DNA of 64,000 nt from Capronia americana. Lineage: Eukaryota > Ascomycota > Eurotiomycetes > Chaetothyriales > Herpotrichiellaceae. A program made the position numbers and the translations under genes. Each line of letters starts with the position of its first letter. Position 1 is the stretch's first letter. The stretch spans positions 496,001 through 560,000 of the forward strand of contig JADWQD010000017.1 in the NCBI GenBank assembly GCA_016110215.1. The letters are read 5' to 3'. Below the pieces are notes generated by a model that was not told the origin of the DNA, searched no databases, and was given only the letters and a program-made list of their open reading frames with translations. Below, one piece after another: positions 22,779 through 34,530 of the stretch.

Positions 22779-24154
22779 TCATGAGCCGAGCCCCGTGCTG
22801 AAGATGTCCTTCAGGTTCTTGGTCTGCGCCGGTGCGTATGTCGGAGCCAAACCGCCCAGTAACAGGAAGATTGTGACGAGGACCAATGCGAAAACAAGCG
22901 CTTTGCGCATGGCGGGCCTCTGAACGCCGAACTCAGACCAAGAGCGTCCTGCCTGTTGCAAGTGCCCTTTGAGCTGCTCAGCGCCCAGTCTGTAGTAGAG
23001 CATGCCTCCCAGGGCAATCGAATATCCGAAAAATTGCAGGTTTGTAACAGGCGTGCCCCAGATCATCATGGAAGCGGCGACTAGAAGGATATCCTTGAGA
23101 ATGCCGCACAACGTGAGCACAAGCGAAGAAGTTTTTCCAATCTATTCCCTGTTAGAAGAGAGCATCGCACAACCGGAATGGGGGGCTATGTGGCTTTGGA
23201 GGATCCCACTTACCAGGAAGACAACAGAGACATTGAGAAGGAAAGCGACCATTGCATTAGCCACCAGCGTGAAGATGCCGACGTCGTAGACATTCTTCAT
23301 GCTCATCGAGGGTATCTCGACGATCATGGCCGTCACGCCGTTCATGACGGCGCAGACAGGCGCGAAGTAATAGAGTGAGACCAGTGGATCCATCTTGTAT
23401 TCCGCCGAGCTGAGGAGACGTTGAACGAGCACTAATCGGGTGGCCTCAAATGTAATACCGCCGGCTTGGTATAAGAAGCCCGTTAGATTGAACTCGATGG
23501 ACCCATAGGACGCAATGACCACGCCGACAACGATGAACGACACGTTTCCCAACGTCTTCAGACTCGGAGGCGCCACGCCCATCGCCCATGTAGTCAGAAG
23601 AACAGCAACCGGCATGCAGGCCTATCCCATGTGTCAATGTCTGCTCGTTCTCTTTTGCCTGTATTTCAACTCACTTTCAGCATCTGGATGAAGGCGACAC
23701 TCAGATAGAGGTATGCCTTGTTTCCACAGATCAAGCTCAAGCTGAAGAAGAATCCGATGGGGAGAATGGCGCGAAGGTAGACCTTGCCGGTCATCTTGAC
23801 GGTCTTGCGGCCATCGAGGAGAGAGGTAGTTCGCGCAAGGAGCTGGGTCATGAACGTGGCAAACAGCATATGCCATGCTGTCAGCGTGATAGGGAATTTG
23901 AATCCGAGTGTGTCCAGTAGCCATTTGTTGAACAAGATCACGCCGCCGCTGAAGCCGATCCAGGTTCTGCGACATCGTTAGCCGGTGGACGCCCTTGGCA
24001 CGTAGGCGACTTACACCACGTAGAAGGCCGGGTGCAACGAAGGTTTCGGGGGGAGAGGTTTTTCTGTGGTCGGCAGTATTGAAGCAGAGGACGCGGCCGG
24101 CTCTACTCTAGCCTGTTCACCAGACACGCGCACTTTCTTCTCGGCGTCCGCCAT
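22779..24154 (-). CDS. ugtA: Nucleotide-sugar transporter of the TPT/DMT family, probable Golgi UDP-galactofuranose transporter
   Basis: Exons are 24154-24015, 23966-23675, 23621-23214 and 23141-22779, giving 400 residues. About ten membrane segments follow a 40-residue cytosolic N-terminus. Family signatures are VILFNKWLLDT, the block FEATRLVLVQRLLSSAEYKM, LVSLYYFAPVCAVMNG and IGKTSSLVLTLCGILKDILL. The protein exchanges a nucleotide sugar for UMP across the Golgi membrane. The assignment to UDP-galactofuranose rests on its divergent neighbour, a UDP-galactopyranose mutase: in Aspergillus the UgmA and UgtA (GlfA and GlfB) genes lie side by side. The substrate is inferred from context. Transporter identity itself is firm. 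Confidence 0.85.
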
Positions 24155-25412
24155 GGTGCCAGTGGTCGGTAGCAGTCGGGGTGATATAGGACGGGAGTGG
24201 GTGGTGAGAAAGTCCTGAAAGGAGAAGGGCGCCGATGACCGCGAGAAGGTCTTCGGCTGCAACAACTTGGAAAGGCCGTTCGAAGTCTTGACGGTCGCCA
24301 GGTCTATTAAGATATCCAACGCAGCGCGAGGGGGACAAAGGAGAGCGCGGCCACAAAGCAGATGCCGATTCAAAAAGTTGAGATGGAACTCTACCAGACG
24401 CAGATTGGCAATTCACTATCGGTGACAAGCGCGAGAACGTACAAGTGCCAGGGTTCAGTCCGCAAAGCCAAAAATTCTCCTGAGATTTCCGCTTGCGGTG
24501 AGCGGTCCCCTAAAACTGCCTAATCTCCATGCACAGCCACTTTACAGTACGGCAATCGACTTGATCATGATGGCTTATCAGCCAATCGAAGGAGACACGC
24601 TATAAACCGTGTTCCCTCCATTATGTTCTTGAGTTCACTGAACCACCTGCTATGTGCTAGAGGGCTGACAGCAGATTCGAGTTAACACGGACAGGAATCT
24701 GTGTTTGGCATCACTTTGTCCGCTCAATATTGACCACAACTCGCAAGATCCGCGCCTGTCATCAGCCTCCTCCGGGTGACGCTTCCGGGGTGTGTCCGAG
24801 TCGTACCCAGTATGGAGCCGCAAGTGAATCAAACCGTCATTGACCACACCAAGTTTGGCTTTGTACTACTACGCCGCTTGTTATCTACTCAGTCGCCAGC
24901 GACTATAACTCCAACTCGCAGAAAATAGAGTGCTGTGAGCACATGGCCAGATGGATTGGATCAGGTTGCTGGGCGGGAAATGGTGAAATATACTCCATGC
25001 GCTGTCCAGGACCACGCCAGCCCCTGAATGCAAGGCTGCGACACACCCGACGCCGATCGCACTTCCGTTATGCCACTGTGTTCTGTAGCCAGCCGCGTCC
25101 ATGTTGATGCTATTTGCGCCCTAAAATGGGTGGTATCCGCATAGATTTACTCCGTAGAGTCCTGATAAAGGATTGTGAAGGGTTGGTTGGTGGGGAGATG
25201 ATCCCCTGCCAAGACCCTGCGCCGCGTCTGCAAGTGTGAGCAGCTGTCAACTTTTTCTGGCGGCGCGGACCTCGTTGAGATGCCTTGAGCCTCGTTCACC
25301 CTGTTTCTCTGTAAATATTCAGCGTCGCAGTCGGTGTTGTGCAGACAATCTGCTGCACCGCGTCCTGTTTTCACACTCATTTACTGCTTTGAATCCAGAA
25401 GACTTGCCCACA
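24155..25412. other. Divergent promoter region between transporter and mutase
   Basis: 1.26 kb shared upstream region of the two galactofuranose-pathway genes. No ORF of note. Confidence 0.6.
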
Positions 25413-27293
25413 ATGCCTGATATGTATGCGCCTCGTCCAAATCCACCCCTCACCGCAACTAACATGCGTCCTACAGTTCAGTCGATATCCTAGTCATCGG
25501 AGCCGGCCCAACTGGTTTGGGCGCTGCCAAACGACTCAATCAGATTGTGTGTGCCTCATGCGCCCACCGCGATCAATAGCTAATCGCTTCTCAGAATGGT
25601 CCCTCGTGGATGATAGTCGACTCGAATGAGACTCCCGGCGGTCTTGCCTCAACTGATGTGACCAAGGAAGGATTTGTGCGTGCTATCATGCGCGAAGTTC
25701 AGAATGGCATGGCTAATTGCAATTCAGCTGTATGATGTCGGCGGTCACGTCATCTTCTCCCATTACAAGTACTTCGATGACTGCATCGACGAGGCCCTCC
25801 CGAGCGAAGACGACTGGTATACACATCAGAGAATATCCTACGTCCGCTGCAAAGGACTATGGGTACCATATCCCTTCCAGAACAATATCTCCATGCTGCC
25901 TAAGGAGGACCAAGTGGTATGCATGGAGGGTTTGATCGACGCTGCCATGGAAGCAAGAGTTGCAAACACAAAGCCCAAGAACTTTGACGAGTGGCTTGTG
26001 CGGAACCAAGGCGTTGGCCTTTGCGATCTCTTCATGAGGCCTTACAATTTCAAGGTTTGGGCGGTGCCAACCACGAAGGTGAGTCGACTGCGCGGACAAT
26101 TCATTTGGCGTCGCTGATCAACGGTGCAGATGCAAGCGGAATGGATGGGTGAACGTGTGGCAGCTCCTAATCTGAAGGCTGTGACCAAGAACGTAATTCT
26201 AAACAAAGTCGCTGGTAACTGGGGACCCAACGCTACCTTCAGGTTCCCTGCCCGCGATGGCACTGGTGGCATCTGGATCGCTGTGGCGAAGACTCTTCCA
26301 GACGAGAACAAGCGCTTCGGCAAGAAAGGGACTGTGAAGACAGTCGATGCGGATAAACAGCAGGTGCTCTTGGAAGATGGCACCACTATCCGCTACCAAC
26401 GCCTTGTCAGCACCATGGCCGTTGACTTCCTGGCCGAAGCCATGCAGGACGAGAAACTCATCGGCCTGTCAAAAGACTTGTTCTACAGCAGCACCCATGT
26501 CATCGGCGTAGGTATCAGAGGTTCGCGACCCGAGCGGATTGGCGACAAATGCTGGCTCTACTTTCCCGAGGACAACTGCCCCTTCTACAGAGCGACTATC
26601 TTCTCCAATTACTCCCCTTACAACCAACCACAGAAGAACGTCAAGCTTCCCACACTTCAACTCGCAAACGGATCCCGAAGGCAAAGCATGCAGGCCAAAG
26701 AAGGCCCGTACTGGTCGATCATGCTGGAAGTCTCCGAATCCAGTATGAAACCTGTCAACCAGGAGACCCTTCTCAAAGATTGTATCCAAGGTCTTGTCAA
26801 CACCGAAATGTTGAAACCTGAGGACGAGATCGTTTCGACTTACCACCGTCGCTTCGACCATGGCTACCCGACTCCGAGCTTGGAGCGCGATGGGGCTCTC
26901 AAACAGATGTTGCCTTATCTGCAGGAAAAGGGTATCTGGAGTCGTGGCCGCTTTGGATCCTGGAAGTACGAGGTCGGCAACCAGGACCACTCATTCATGC
27001 TTGGTGTGGAAGCGGTCGACCACCTCGTCAATGGCTCCGTAGAGCTGACCCTCAACTACCCCGACTTCGTCAACGGCCGACAGAATACAGAGAGACGGCT
27101 AGTGGACGGAGCACAGCTGTTTGGCAAGCAGAAGACGAACGGCAGCGTGGTTGTGGGAAGACGGATGACTGGTGGTAAGACTGAGCTGGGCGGCCGGGTC
27201 GAGACCAGTGGAAAGGAAGCCCTCAATGCGAGCAGCCGGACCGCGACCTCAATGAAAGACGGCAATTCTCGAGTCCTGAACCGTCAATGGTGA
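25413..27293 (+). CDS. ugmA: UDP-galactopyranose mutase
   Basis: Exons are 25413-25423, 25477-25546, 25595-25675, 25728-26078 and 26130-27293, giving 558 residues. The first exon codes only MPD plus two bases. The flavin-binding start is VDILVIGAGPTGLGAAKRL, followed by SNETPGGLAST and YDVGGHVIFSHYKYFDD. The eukaryotic UGM core is intact through RFGSWKYEVGNQDHSFMLG and the end NGRQNTERRLVDGAQLF. The enzyme ring-contracts UDP-galactopyranose to UDP-galactofuranose using reduced FAD, in the cytosol, feeding galactomannan and glycoprotein synthesis. A Ser/Thr/Gly-rich tail of about 45 residues after the conserved end makes it longer than the Aspergillus enzyme (about 510). Confidence 0.95.
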
Positions 27294-29232
27294 AGATGTG
27301 TTGTGACAGTGCCATCTTTGACCTTGGACATACTTCTCTTTGGTCGCCACGGAGAGCGGGTCTTTTCTACGAGGATGAAGCAGGCGACATCCCAGGTACA
27401 TAGATTCCTAGACTAAATGGATCCCGGAACAAGGGGCGGGACCAAGACATCCAGAGCACTGCGGCGAAGACTTCGGCAGTCATTCAGAAAAAGTTTTGCG
27501 GTCACGCCATCCAGGCACGTACAGCGTCCTGTGAGCACTCGTACATGGTCTGGACCGAGCCATGTCCAGACGAAAATGCGGGGAAGGCTAGTACAACCCG
27601 GGAAGTAACAAAAGATCGAGAGATTAGCTGAGTCCAAGACGCCAGGTCATCGAGGAAAAGAGCCTGAGGGGTTCTGCTACTATCTCAAAAGGTACTCAAT
27701 GCCGAGTCGGCATGAGTATCTAACCCGAGAAAACTTTCCTTCTGGGCCATGTGGCCATGTGGAGCAGGCGCAAAATGGCTCATCATACGAGTCTTCAGCC
27801 TGCTCACGAAACCTGCTGAGGTCCACTGCGGGTTTGTCGCCTCGCTGAGACGCCACTGTCCTCGAGCAACTGTGACGTGCAAGACAATTGCTATCAGACC
27901 TCTCTGTGTTTATTGGCATGGCATAGGGGCTGCCGCAGAGGTTGCTATGTTAGTGGCACATCACCTATATAGTACTACCACTCTCCTATCATGTTACTCT
28001 GCAAGAAGCCGGAACTCCTATTTGTGGCTAAACGATCAATTGTTCTCGCTGCCGATGTCCTCCAAACATGCCATCTGCGGGGTCATCACTTGATCAAGAC
28101 AGGACCGACAATTGACCCGAGGTATGTACCTGCAGGTTCAGGAGGGCATGGACATGGAAAACTCGTCACGGACATTGAAAAAGCCACACGCGGCACCTTT
28201 ACCTTCGCATTTCCGCTCTCCATGTATGATATCTTCGAGATAAGAGAAGTACCCGTAGCTAGGCCCGCTTCTTCATCACTTCCAGCAGTTGAAGAAACAG
28301 CATAGACCGAGCGCAATGGAAAAGAAAACCGAAGTCTCATATGCGATCGATCGGGAAGTGGTTGAACAACGATCGCGAGGACGAGGTATGCACCACGTCA
28401 TCCGGTGGGAATCGTTCTCAGACTTGAGTGGCCACGTTCCTCAGTTCCTGCGCCAAAAGGCCGCCCACCAATGGCGGGGAGGGCAATTCTTTCTTCTGAC
28501 CCAGGTGCTAACCGCATGCGATTGCCCAACGGCATCAGATTTGCTTTTTGCTGCTTGTCTTCTGACTGGCAAAAGACGCTCAGATTTGTTCATAAGGCAC
28601 GGGAAGCACGTAGGAGCACGCGAATGTACCCCGCCTAGCCCGGATCGTGAGGATTGAGGCGCAACTATGCCTACGTAAGCCTAGCAGTCTTCTCACCCGC
28701 AGGGGCGGTGACGGGCGCTGAGCCAGTTACCAACGGGCATGGATTCCCAGTGTGGCAGCCGTGCATCATCAGCCCGAAAGGCGTGACTCGTGATCTGTGA
28801 TCGGTGAGAGAATGTACCCAAAGGTCGGAGGGCAATTAGGGGTGGCATCCTCGGCGGCAATGTGTGGTTCCTGCTTTTCCACGTTCAAGTTCCTGCCTCA
28901 GACCGGCAAGCTGGCTCAAAGCAGCGAAAAACGCCTCACTCCAAATAAACTCTCTTCTCGCTTGCATTCGACGGTTTCCTACTGTTGAATCAACAACTTT
29001 TGCTATCTAACTGCAGTGCACCATCTTGCCGAGTTTCCTTTCCCATTGATTTCCTTTGTATCCCTACCCCAAAAGGTACGTAGCTTCTCCAACAATTCCA
29101 GCGCCCTTATCGTCATTGCCCTCTCTCGAACACCGCCGATCCCAACATCCCGCTTTCTGCTGTATTGATGCCGTTGTACTGGTGCTAAACCACCCCGTTG
29201 CACAGTCGACATCAAGCATTAGATTGCCCATC
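27294..29232. other. Intergenic region, 1.9 kb
   Basis: 3' flank of the mutase gene and promoter of the AIM21-like gene. A short inverted repeat (TCTGGAC...GTCCAGA) lies at 27549-27571. The open frames here show no family resemblance. Confidence 0.5.
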
Positions 29233-32200
29233 ATGTCGGCCGCCCAAGTCGTTCCATCGGTTCCTCCACGCCCTGCTCGAGTCCAACAAGCCGCTGCCGC
29301 TCATGGCGTGGACAAGCTCCCTGACATCCCTCCCCGTCCCATAAACAAGCGTCTCGAACGCTCAGTTTCACCTGGCAATTTTCCTCGTTCACCTCTCAAC
29401 GAGCCGTGGTCCGCCAATGCCACCCGTCACAAAGAGAAGGCCACCGAAACACTGCCACGTCGGCCTAGCGTGCAAAATCTCCCTTCGATCGGCCAGGAGG
29501 GGATGGAATATGCGGACATCATGGACATGCAAACAGATCAGCAGCCACCTGTTTCTGCTTTGGCTCTCGATGCTGCTGCCCAGACCAGGAACATCGCGCA
29601 GGACCTGCACCTGCATGCTCCAAAGCCATCTCTCCCGAAGTCCAGCGCTACGGCGCAGGTACAGGCTGTCACAAGGACTGACTCCGGCCAAGCTGCTGTT
29701 CATGGTCTCGGCAAGCCGTTAACTCCATCGCAGGAGGAGGGTGAGGGCCTGCGGCAGGTGCGGACGAGAGGTAGCTTCTCTCGTCCAACTTCTGCAGCCG
29801 CCGGCGAGCGCCGCTCCTCGGTTTTTGGAGATGAAGAGACTGGCCCTGCTGAGCTTGGCCTCCGTGTGCCTATCAATCCACTATTAGGAGATGTGCAGGC
29901 TCCGTCTCCCGCACCTGGTCTGAGTCCGGCTCACACAGGCACCAACGGTGACAAGAAGCGACCCGGTCACTCGCGAGCGAGAACCAGTAGAGAGATCTTC
30001 ACTCCCCCCGGCAGTTATGGCCTTCACGGTCACGGTGTTGCCCCCCAGGACAGATTCGAAAGAGATTGGTACACCAAACACCCCGAGGCAGCTCAAATCG
30101 AGGAGACACACGGTCACGGAGTATATGAAAGCATTGGAAGTGGCCGTGGCGCTTTCGCTCTGAGTAGCGACGATCTGAACAAGATAGTCCGTGAAACTGC
30201 CAGCCGCGGGTCGGGACTCGGTAGGTTGCACGAAGCAAACAACAATGTCAATTGCTCACTTTTACTGCCAGGTACATCCGGAGCAACACCGTCGTATCCC
30301 GACGAGCAGATCGGATATCTCGCGTCGGATCTGTATATCACGAGATCACAACAGAGCACCCCCAACAGCCTCGCAAAGACCGTGACCAACACCTCTCAGC
30401 CTGCGCTCGAATCTCCTCTGAGGAAGGCCAGCTTCCCGGCCGACGATAGCATTCCAGCCGAGGTTCGCCGTAGTAGACTATCCATCTCGGGCAAACCGGA
30501 CGATCTCGACGCTGTTGACAGCGAGCAAGAGGGAGATACCCACATATCCGCTGACCGCCGCTTCAACAAAATCACGGGCGGTGAAGAAAGCTTGAATGAG
30601 ACAGTCGATGCTCGCCCTTTTGTTTCTCACCCGACTCAAGAAGACGATCACCTTGTAGAGCATGGCTATACCGTGCCGATTCTGGCCGCAGACGAAGTCG
30701 CCAAGGATGTGGGAACGGAAGACCTCAGGCCAGCAGTCTCGCCCAAGCAGGAACGACGCGGAAGTCTGGAACCTGAAAGCGGTGCCATCACACCCGGCTC
30801 TCGGCCATCGAGCAGACCGACTAGCATGTACAACCTCTATAGCGCCTCACACTCTCTGTCTCGCTTCATTTCACATCACGATGACCAAGAACGGATGCAC
30901 ACCCCACTGGAAGACGTGCACGAGTACGAGCCTCTGTTCCCGGAGGATGACGACAAAAAGCCCATCAACCATGCAGAACGGTTCAAGCCAAGGCCAGATG
31001 CTCTCAAACAGCGTTTTCCCAGTCAGGATATCTGGGAAGATAGCCCTAGCAGTCATCACTACTCTGCAACCGTGTCAACCCCCGATCTCCCTGCTAAACC
31101 CGAGGAAGCTCCTCCATCTAGGACATTCGAGCCTCCAGACGCTGAATCAGCGCGGAAGGAAGAGGTGCCAGAAGCGGAGAAAGCCAAGCTGGTACCGAAG
31201 GATGAGAGACTCGCCAAGTCACGTTTCGCACCGCATCTTCGTGACGACATGCCCACTAGACCTGGAATGGTTCCTCGGTTTCCCAGCCAAGATATCTGGG
31301 AGGATAGCCCAGACAGTCATCATCTTGTTACTGTGATCACTCCTCGACCGAGAGAGCCAGAGGAGGAGGAGGCCTCGCCTGTGGATACAGCGAAGCCGAT
31401 GGTCCCTCCACGCCCAGCTAAGAGCAGGTTAGGAGAAGGCGCATCGTCCGCCCAGATTGCGCCAAGCATTCCGCCGCGACCACCCAAGGCTACTCACGCT
31501 GTGCCGCCGCTGGCTGCACCCCAGCCGGATACTAGCAAACCGAAAGATACCTCCCCTACCCTCAAGAAAGTTCCCAGCATTCCTGACCGGCCAAAGCCTC
31601 AAATTCCAACCCGACCGGCAAAGAAACCTGCAGCGGATGCACTCACAAAAACAGTTTCCGGTGAAGCCGCAGGTCCCACGGACCAAGAAAGGATCTCCCC
31701 CACCATCGCGAAAGCCAAGCCTCAAATTCCGGCCAAACCTGGTGCAAGCAGTAAAATTGCTAGCCTGAGGGGGAACTTCATGAATGATCTCAACCAGAAA
31801 TTGGGGCTGGGACCGCCTAAGGAGAAGGAGAAGGAACCGGAACCGGTTGCGGAAGAGGCGAAACCTCTAGATGACGCCCGCAAGGGAAGAGCTCGAGGTC
31901 CGCAACGGAGGGCCCCAGCTAAATCGCCAGCTGCTCCAGTCAAGTCGGTGGGATTCGCTATGTTCGCACCACGATCACTGTGGACCATTGACGAGGGAGA
32001 ATTGAGTGTCCCTTCGTCCGACAATGTCATTGTACCGAATGTGGAAGCTACTCCCAACACTGGCCTCCCAGAAAAGAAAGCAGAGCAGGTCGAAAACTCA
32101 ACAGCCGCTGATGCACCATTGCCACCGAGCCTTGACACCACCGATCACGCTGAGTCGGAGGACTCCAAGAAGGAGGCCGAGGGGCCGCCTTTTGCTGCAG

Positions 32201-32571
32201 GCAACCTTGCAGATCCTGAACCCACCCTTGGAACTCCAACGCAGGAGAAATCCAATCCACTAAGCATTGCACCGAGTAGAAATGAGTCAGGAGAGAAGCA
32301 GGCCGTGGTCGATGCTGATGCCAACGACCGCGAAGGTGTTGATCTTTCTCAGCGCACGACTGAAAGCAGCGAACAGGCGTCTGGTCCGGAACTGGAGCGA
32401 GAAGAGCCGGATCCAACTACTGATGCAATCCCCGCCAGCAAGCAGACCACGGCAAGCTCTAAGGGGGATACTGCTCCACTGGAGAAGACCGTGACGCCGG
32501 AAGAGCCTAGGGTTTTGAGGAATATGTTACCCGAGGGTGAGCCGGGCAAGGACAGTATGGAGCAGGTGTAG
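29233..32571 (+). CDS. AIM21: AIM21-like protein (actin patch regulator), PPRP-repeat rich
   Basis: The ATG at 29233 (MSAAQVVPSVPPRPARVQQ) is the first in frame. The frame is open to 32571, 1,112 residues if unspliced. A frame-preserving intron of 51 nt is likely at 30221-30271 (GTAGGT...TGCCAG), which would give 1,095. The protein is largely disordered. Repeated PPRP motifs occur at the N-terminus and in the last half (IPPRP, IPDRPKPQIPTRPAKK). FPSQDIWEDSP occurs twice. Conserved blocks are PPGSYGLHGHGV, ALSSDDLNKIVR, HTPLEDVHEYEPLFPE, GNFMNDLNQKLGLGP and DARKGRARGPQRR. The last block and the overall layout match fungal Altered inheritance of mitochondria 21. In yeast Aim21 acts with Tda2 at cortical actin patches during endocytosis. 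Confidence 0.85.
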   Translation: MSAAQVVPSVPPRPARVQQAAAAHGVDKLPDIPPRPINKRLERSVSPGNFPRSPLNEPWSANATRHKEKATETLPRRPSVQNLPSIGQEGMEYADIMDMQTDQQPPVSALALDAAAQTRNIAQDLHLHAPKPSLPKSSATAQVQAVTRTDSGQAAVHGLGKPLTPSQEEGEGLRQVRTRGSFSRPTSAAAGERRSSVFGDEETGPAELGLRVPINPLLGDVQAPSPAPGLSPAHTGTNGDKKRPGHSRARTSREIFTPPGSYGLHGHGVAPQDRFERDWYTKHPEAAQIEETHGHGVYESIGSGRGAFALSSDDLNKIVRETASRGSGLGRLHEANNNVNCSLLLPGTSGATPSYPDEQIGYLASDLYITRSQQSTPNSLAKTVTNTSQPALESPLRKASFPADDSIPAEVRRSRLSISGKPDDLDAVDSEQEGDTHISADRRFNKITGGEESLNETVDARPFVSHPTQEDDHLVEHGYTVPILAADEVAKDVGTEDLRPAVSPKQERRGSLEPESGAITPGSRPSSRPTSMYNLYSASHSLSRFISHHDDQERMHTPLEDVHEYEPLFPEDDDKKPINHAERFKPRPDALKQRFPSQDIWEDSPSSHHYSATVSTPDLPAKPEEAPPSRTFEPPDAESARKEEVPEAEKAKLVPKDERLAKSRFAPHLRDDMPTRPGMVPRFPSQDIWEDSPDSHHLVTVITPRPREPEEEEASPVDTAKPMVPPRPAKSRLGEGASSAQIAPSIPPRPPKATHAVPPLAAPQPDTSKPKDTSPTLKKVPSIPDRPKPQIPTRPAKKPAADALTKTVSGEAAGPTDQERISPTIAKAKPQIPAKPGASSKIASLRGNFMNDLNQKLGLGPPKEKEKEPEPVAEEAKPLDDARKGRARGPQRRAPAKSPAAPVKSVGFAMFAPRSLWTIDEGELSVPSSDNVIVPNVEATPNTGLPEKKAEQVENSTAADAPLPPSLDTTDHAESEDSKKEAEGPPFAAGNLADPEPTLGTPTQEKSNPLSIAPSRNESGEKQAVVDADANDREGVDLSQRTTESSEQASGPELEREEPDPTTDAIPASKQTTASSKGDTAPLEKTVTPEEPRVLRNMLPEGEPGKDSMEQV

Positions 32572-34040
32572 GACCCCAGTCCGAGTCTGCTTTATACGGC
32601 TGGTGCTGAGCACAGAAAATACGGGTGGTGGAATATGCTGGGACGGGTTATGAGGCTGGGAAATAGCTAGGGCCATTGGCTTGGGGCAAGAAAAAGCACC
32701 AAGATATCTGTCGCATTTGCGCCATTCGTTTCGAGTAACAAGAATCCACTGATTAGAGTGATTGAATCTATCAGATGTCGACCTTTTTAGTTTATGACTT
32801 TCTCACTCTGCATTGTTGCGCCTCAACCAAATTACTTCTGCTTGCTACGTAGCCCTTCCTGCATTGCAAGGAAGTCGTACTCTCTAGACTGCTCCGCCAA
32901 TCTGTTCACGACCAGGAATTACATCCCGGCGCCTCCCATCCTACGTCCTCCTCGACCAAGGTTGTTCGCATAGCCGTATCACAGACCAGACATCTCTCCT
33001 TATTGAATCTCCAACTCCTGCATACGTACCTCGTATCCCTAAACCAGTCCGTCCCTCCACAATGATTGACATTCCCCAGGCAGCACTTCTACAACCCCTC
33101 GAGGACCTTCGCTCATCCTCAAGGATACCTCCTTTAATGCTTCCATACATTTTATTTGCACTGGCCTCGCTTGCTTCGTCCCTCACCGAGGGGATCCTCG
33201 TTGACCTTCACGAAAAAGGTGAGCTTGATATTGTTCGTCAGTTCGCTGGCTAGTTGGACATCAATCTCATGCGGTTTCGTTGAAATGTCTTACAGTAGGT
33301 GTTGTGTCCAGTTGGAGGATCCGCTGCATGTTCGCGAACTGGTCTCATAATATTTGTTGATATACCATCGCACCACAAATCACGACGTCCCGTGCAGGTT
33401 TTCGGATTGTCCGAGTCTGAGGAGATAGGTAATTATCATTGAGGATTCTGATATTTACTGGTCTCAGTTGCGGTTGCGGTCTCTGTCTCTGTCTCTGTCA
33501 GGTTGAAGGTGAATGTGAGTGCGAGTGTGATGTCTCGCTTTGTCTGCTGAGGGTACTTACTTTAGATGAGATAGGAGGATTGTCTTTGCGTCTATGCTGT
33601 GATGCTTCTGTGCCTTTGATGTCTTATCCGTCGAGCGTACTGGAAGAGTATGCGTCTAGCTAGCTAGATCCTTATGTCTCTGCCTCATCCTTTGTCGATG
33701 TTCCGGAACGCGGGCGTTTCATCATTCATGTGTGATACTGTACATAGATTGAGAAACAAAGGTTCGAGACATACTGCTGGCCTTTTGTCTGGACCTGAAT
33801 ATGAGTTCGTCCGTCAGTCTGGCTTTGGAGAAGTCGTACTCTTCCATTCGTATAAAGAGGTGAGCATTTCCTCGTTGGCAACAGTATTGAACGTTGTCGA
33901 AAATCGAACGAGATTAAAGCACATCAATCAGAGAAAGAACCGCAACCACCACCACATCCCTTCCTACTTACAATCGCATCTCTAACGAGAAGCCAACGAG
34001 CCCATTCATACAACGTTACAAGAAACTTTCCGTCGCAGCA
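32572..34040. other. Intergenic region, 1.5 kb
   Basis: Short repeats occur around 33460-33530 (GTTGCG, TCTCTG and GAATGTGAGTGCGAGTGTGA units). No supported gene; part may be a long 5' leader of the gene at 34041. Confidence 0.5.
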
Positions 34041-34445
34041 ATGGCCCCGTCATCGAACTCCAGCTCCAACTCCAACTACGCAAACAGCAATGCACAACCC
34101 ACTAGAACAGACAACTCCCCTCAAGAGAAGTCTTCTACCAGATCAGGATCAGACTCCCGCAACCTTCTGTCAATTGGCGGCCAGGACGACAAGAACTGCG
34201 GCGAGGGAGTCAGTGGGCTTGCCGAGGCTTTTGGGAATTCCAGACCTTTCGTGGGGGGCGATCAACAGGGCCATGATAGCCGCCGGGTCCGGTGCGACAC
34301 GCGTGGGAGCACCGGTTCGGAGGGCACGAAGTCGCATGGCAGCAGCANNNNNNNNNNNNNNNNNNNNNNNNNNNNNNNNNNNNNNNNNNNNNNNNNNNNN
34401 NNNNNNNNNNNNNNNNNNNNNNNNNNNNNNNNNNNNNNNNNNNNN

Positions 34446-34530
<85 letters not shown>

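Noticed and set aside
29056..29232. Upstream extension of the AIM21-like protein
   Set aside because: The extension begins at TTG rather than ATG. Family members start at the MSAAQ-type N-terminus, so 29233 is used.
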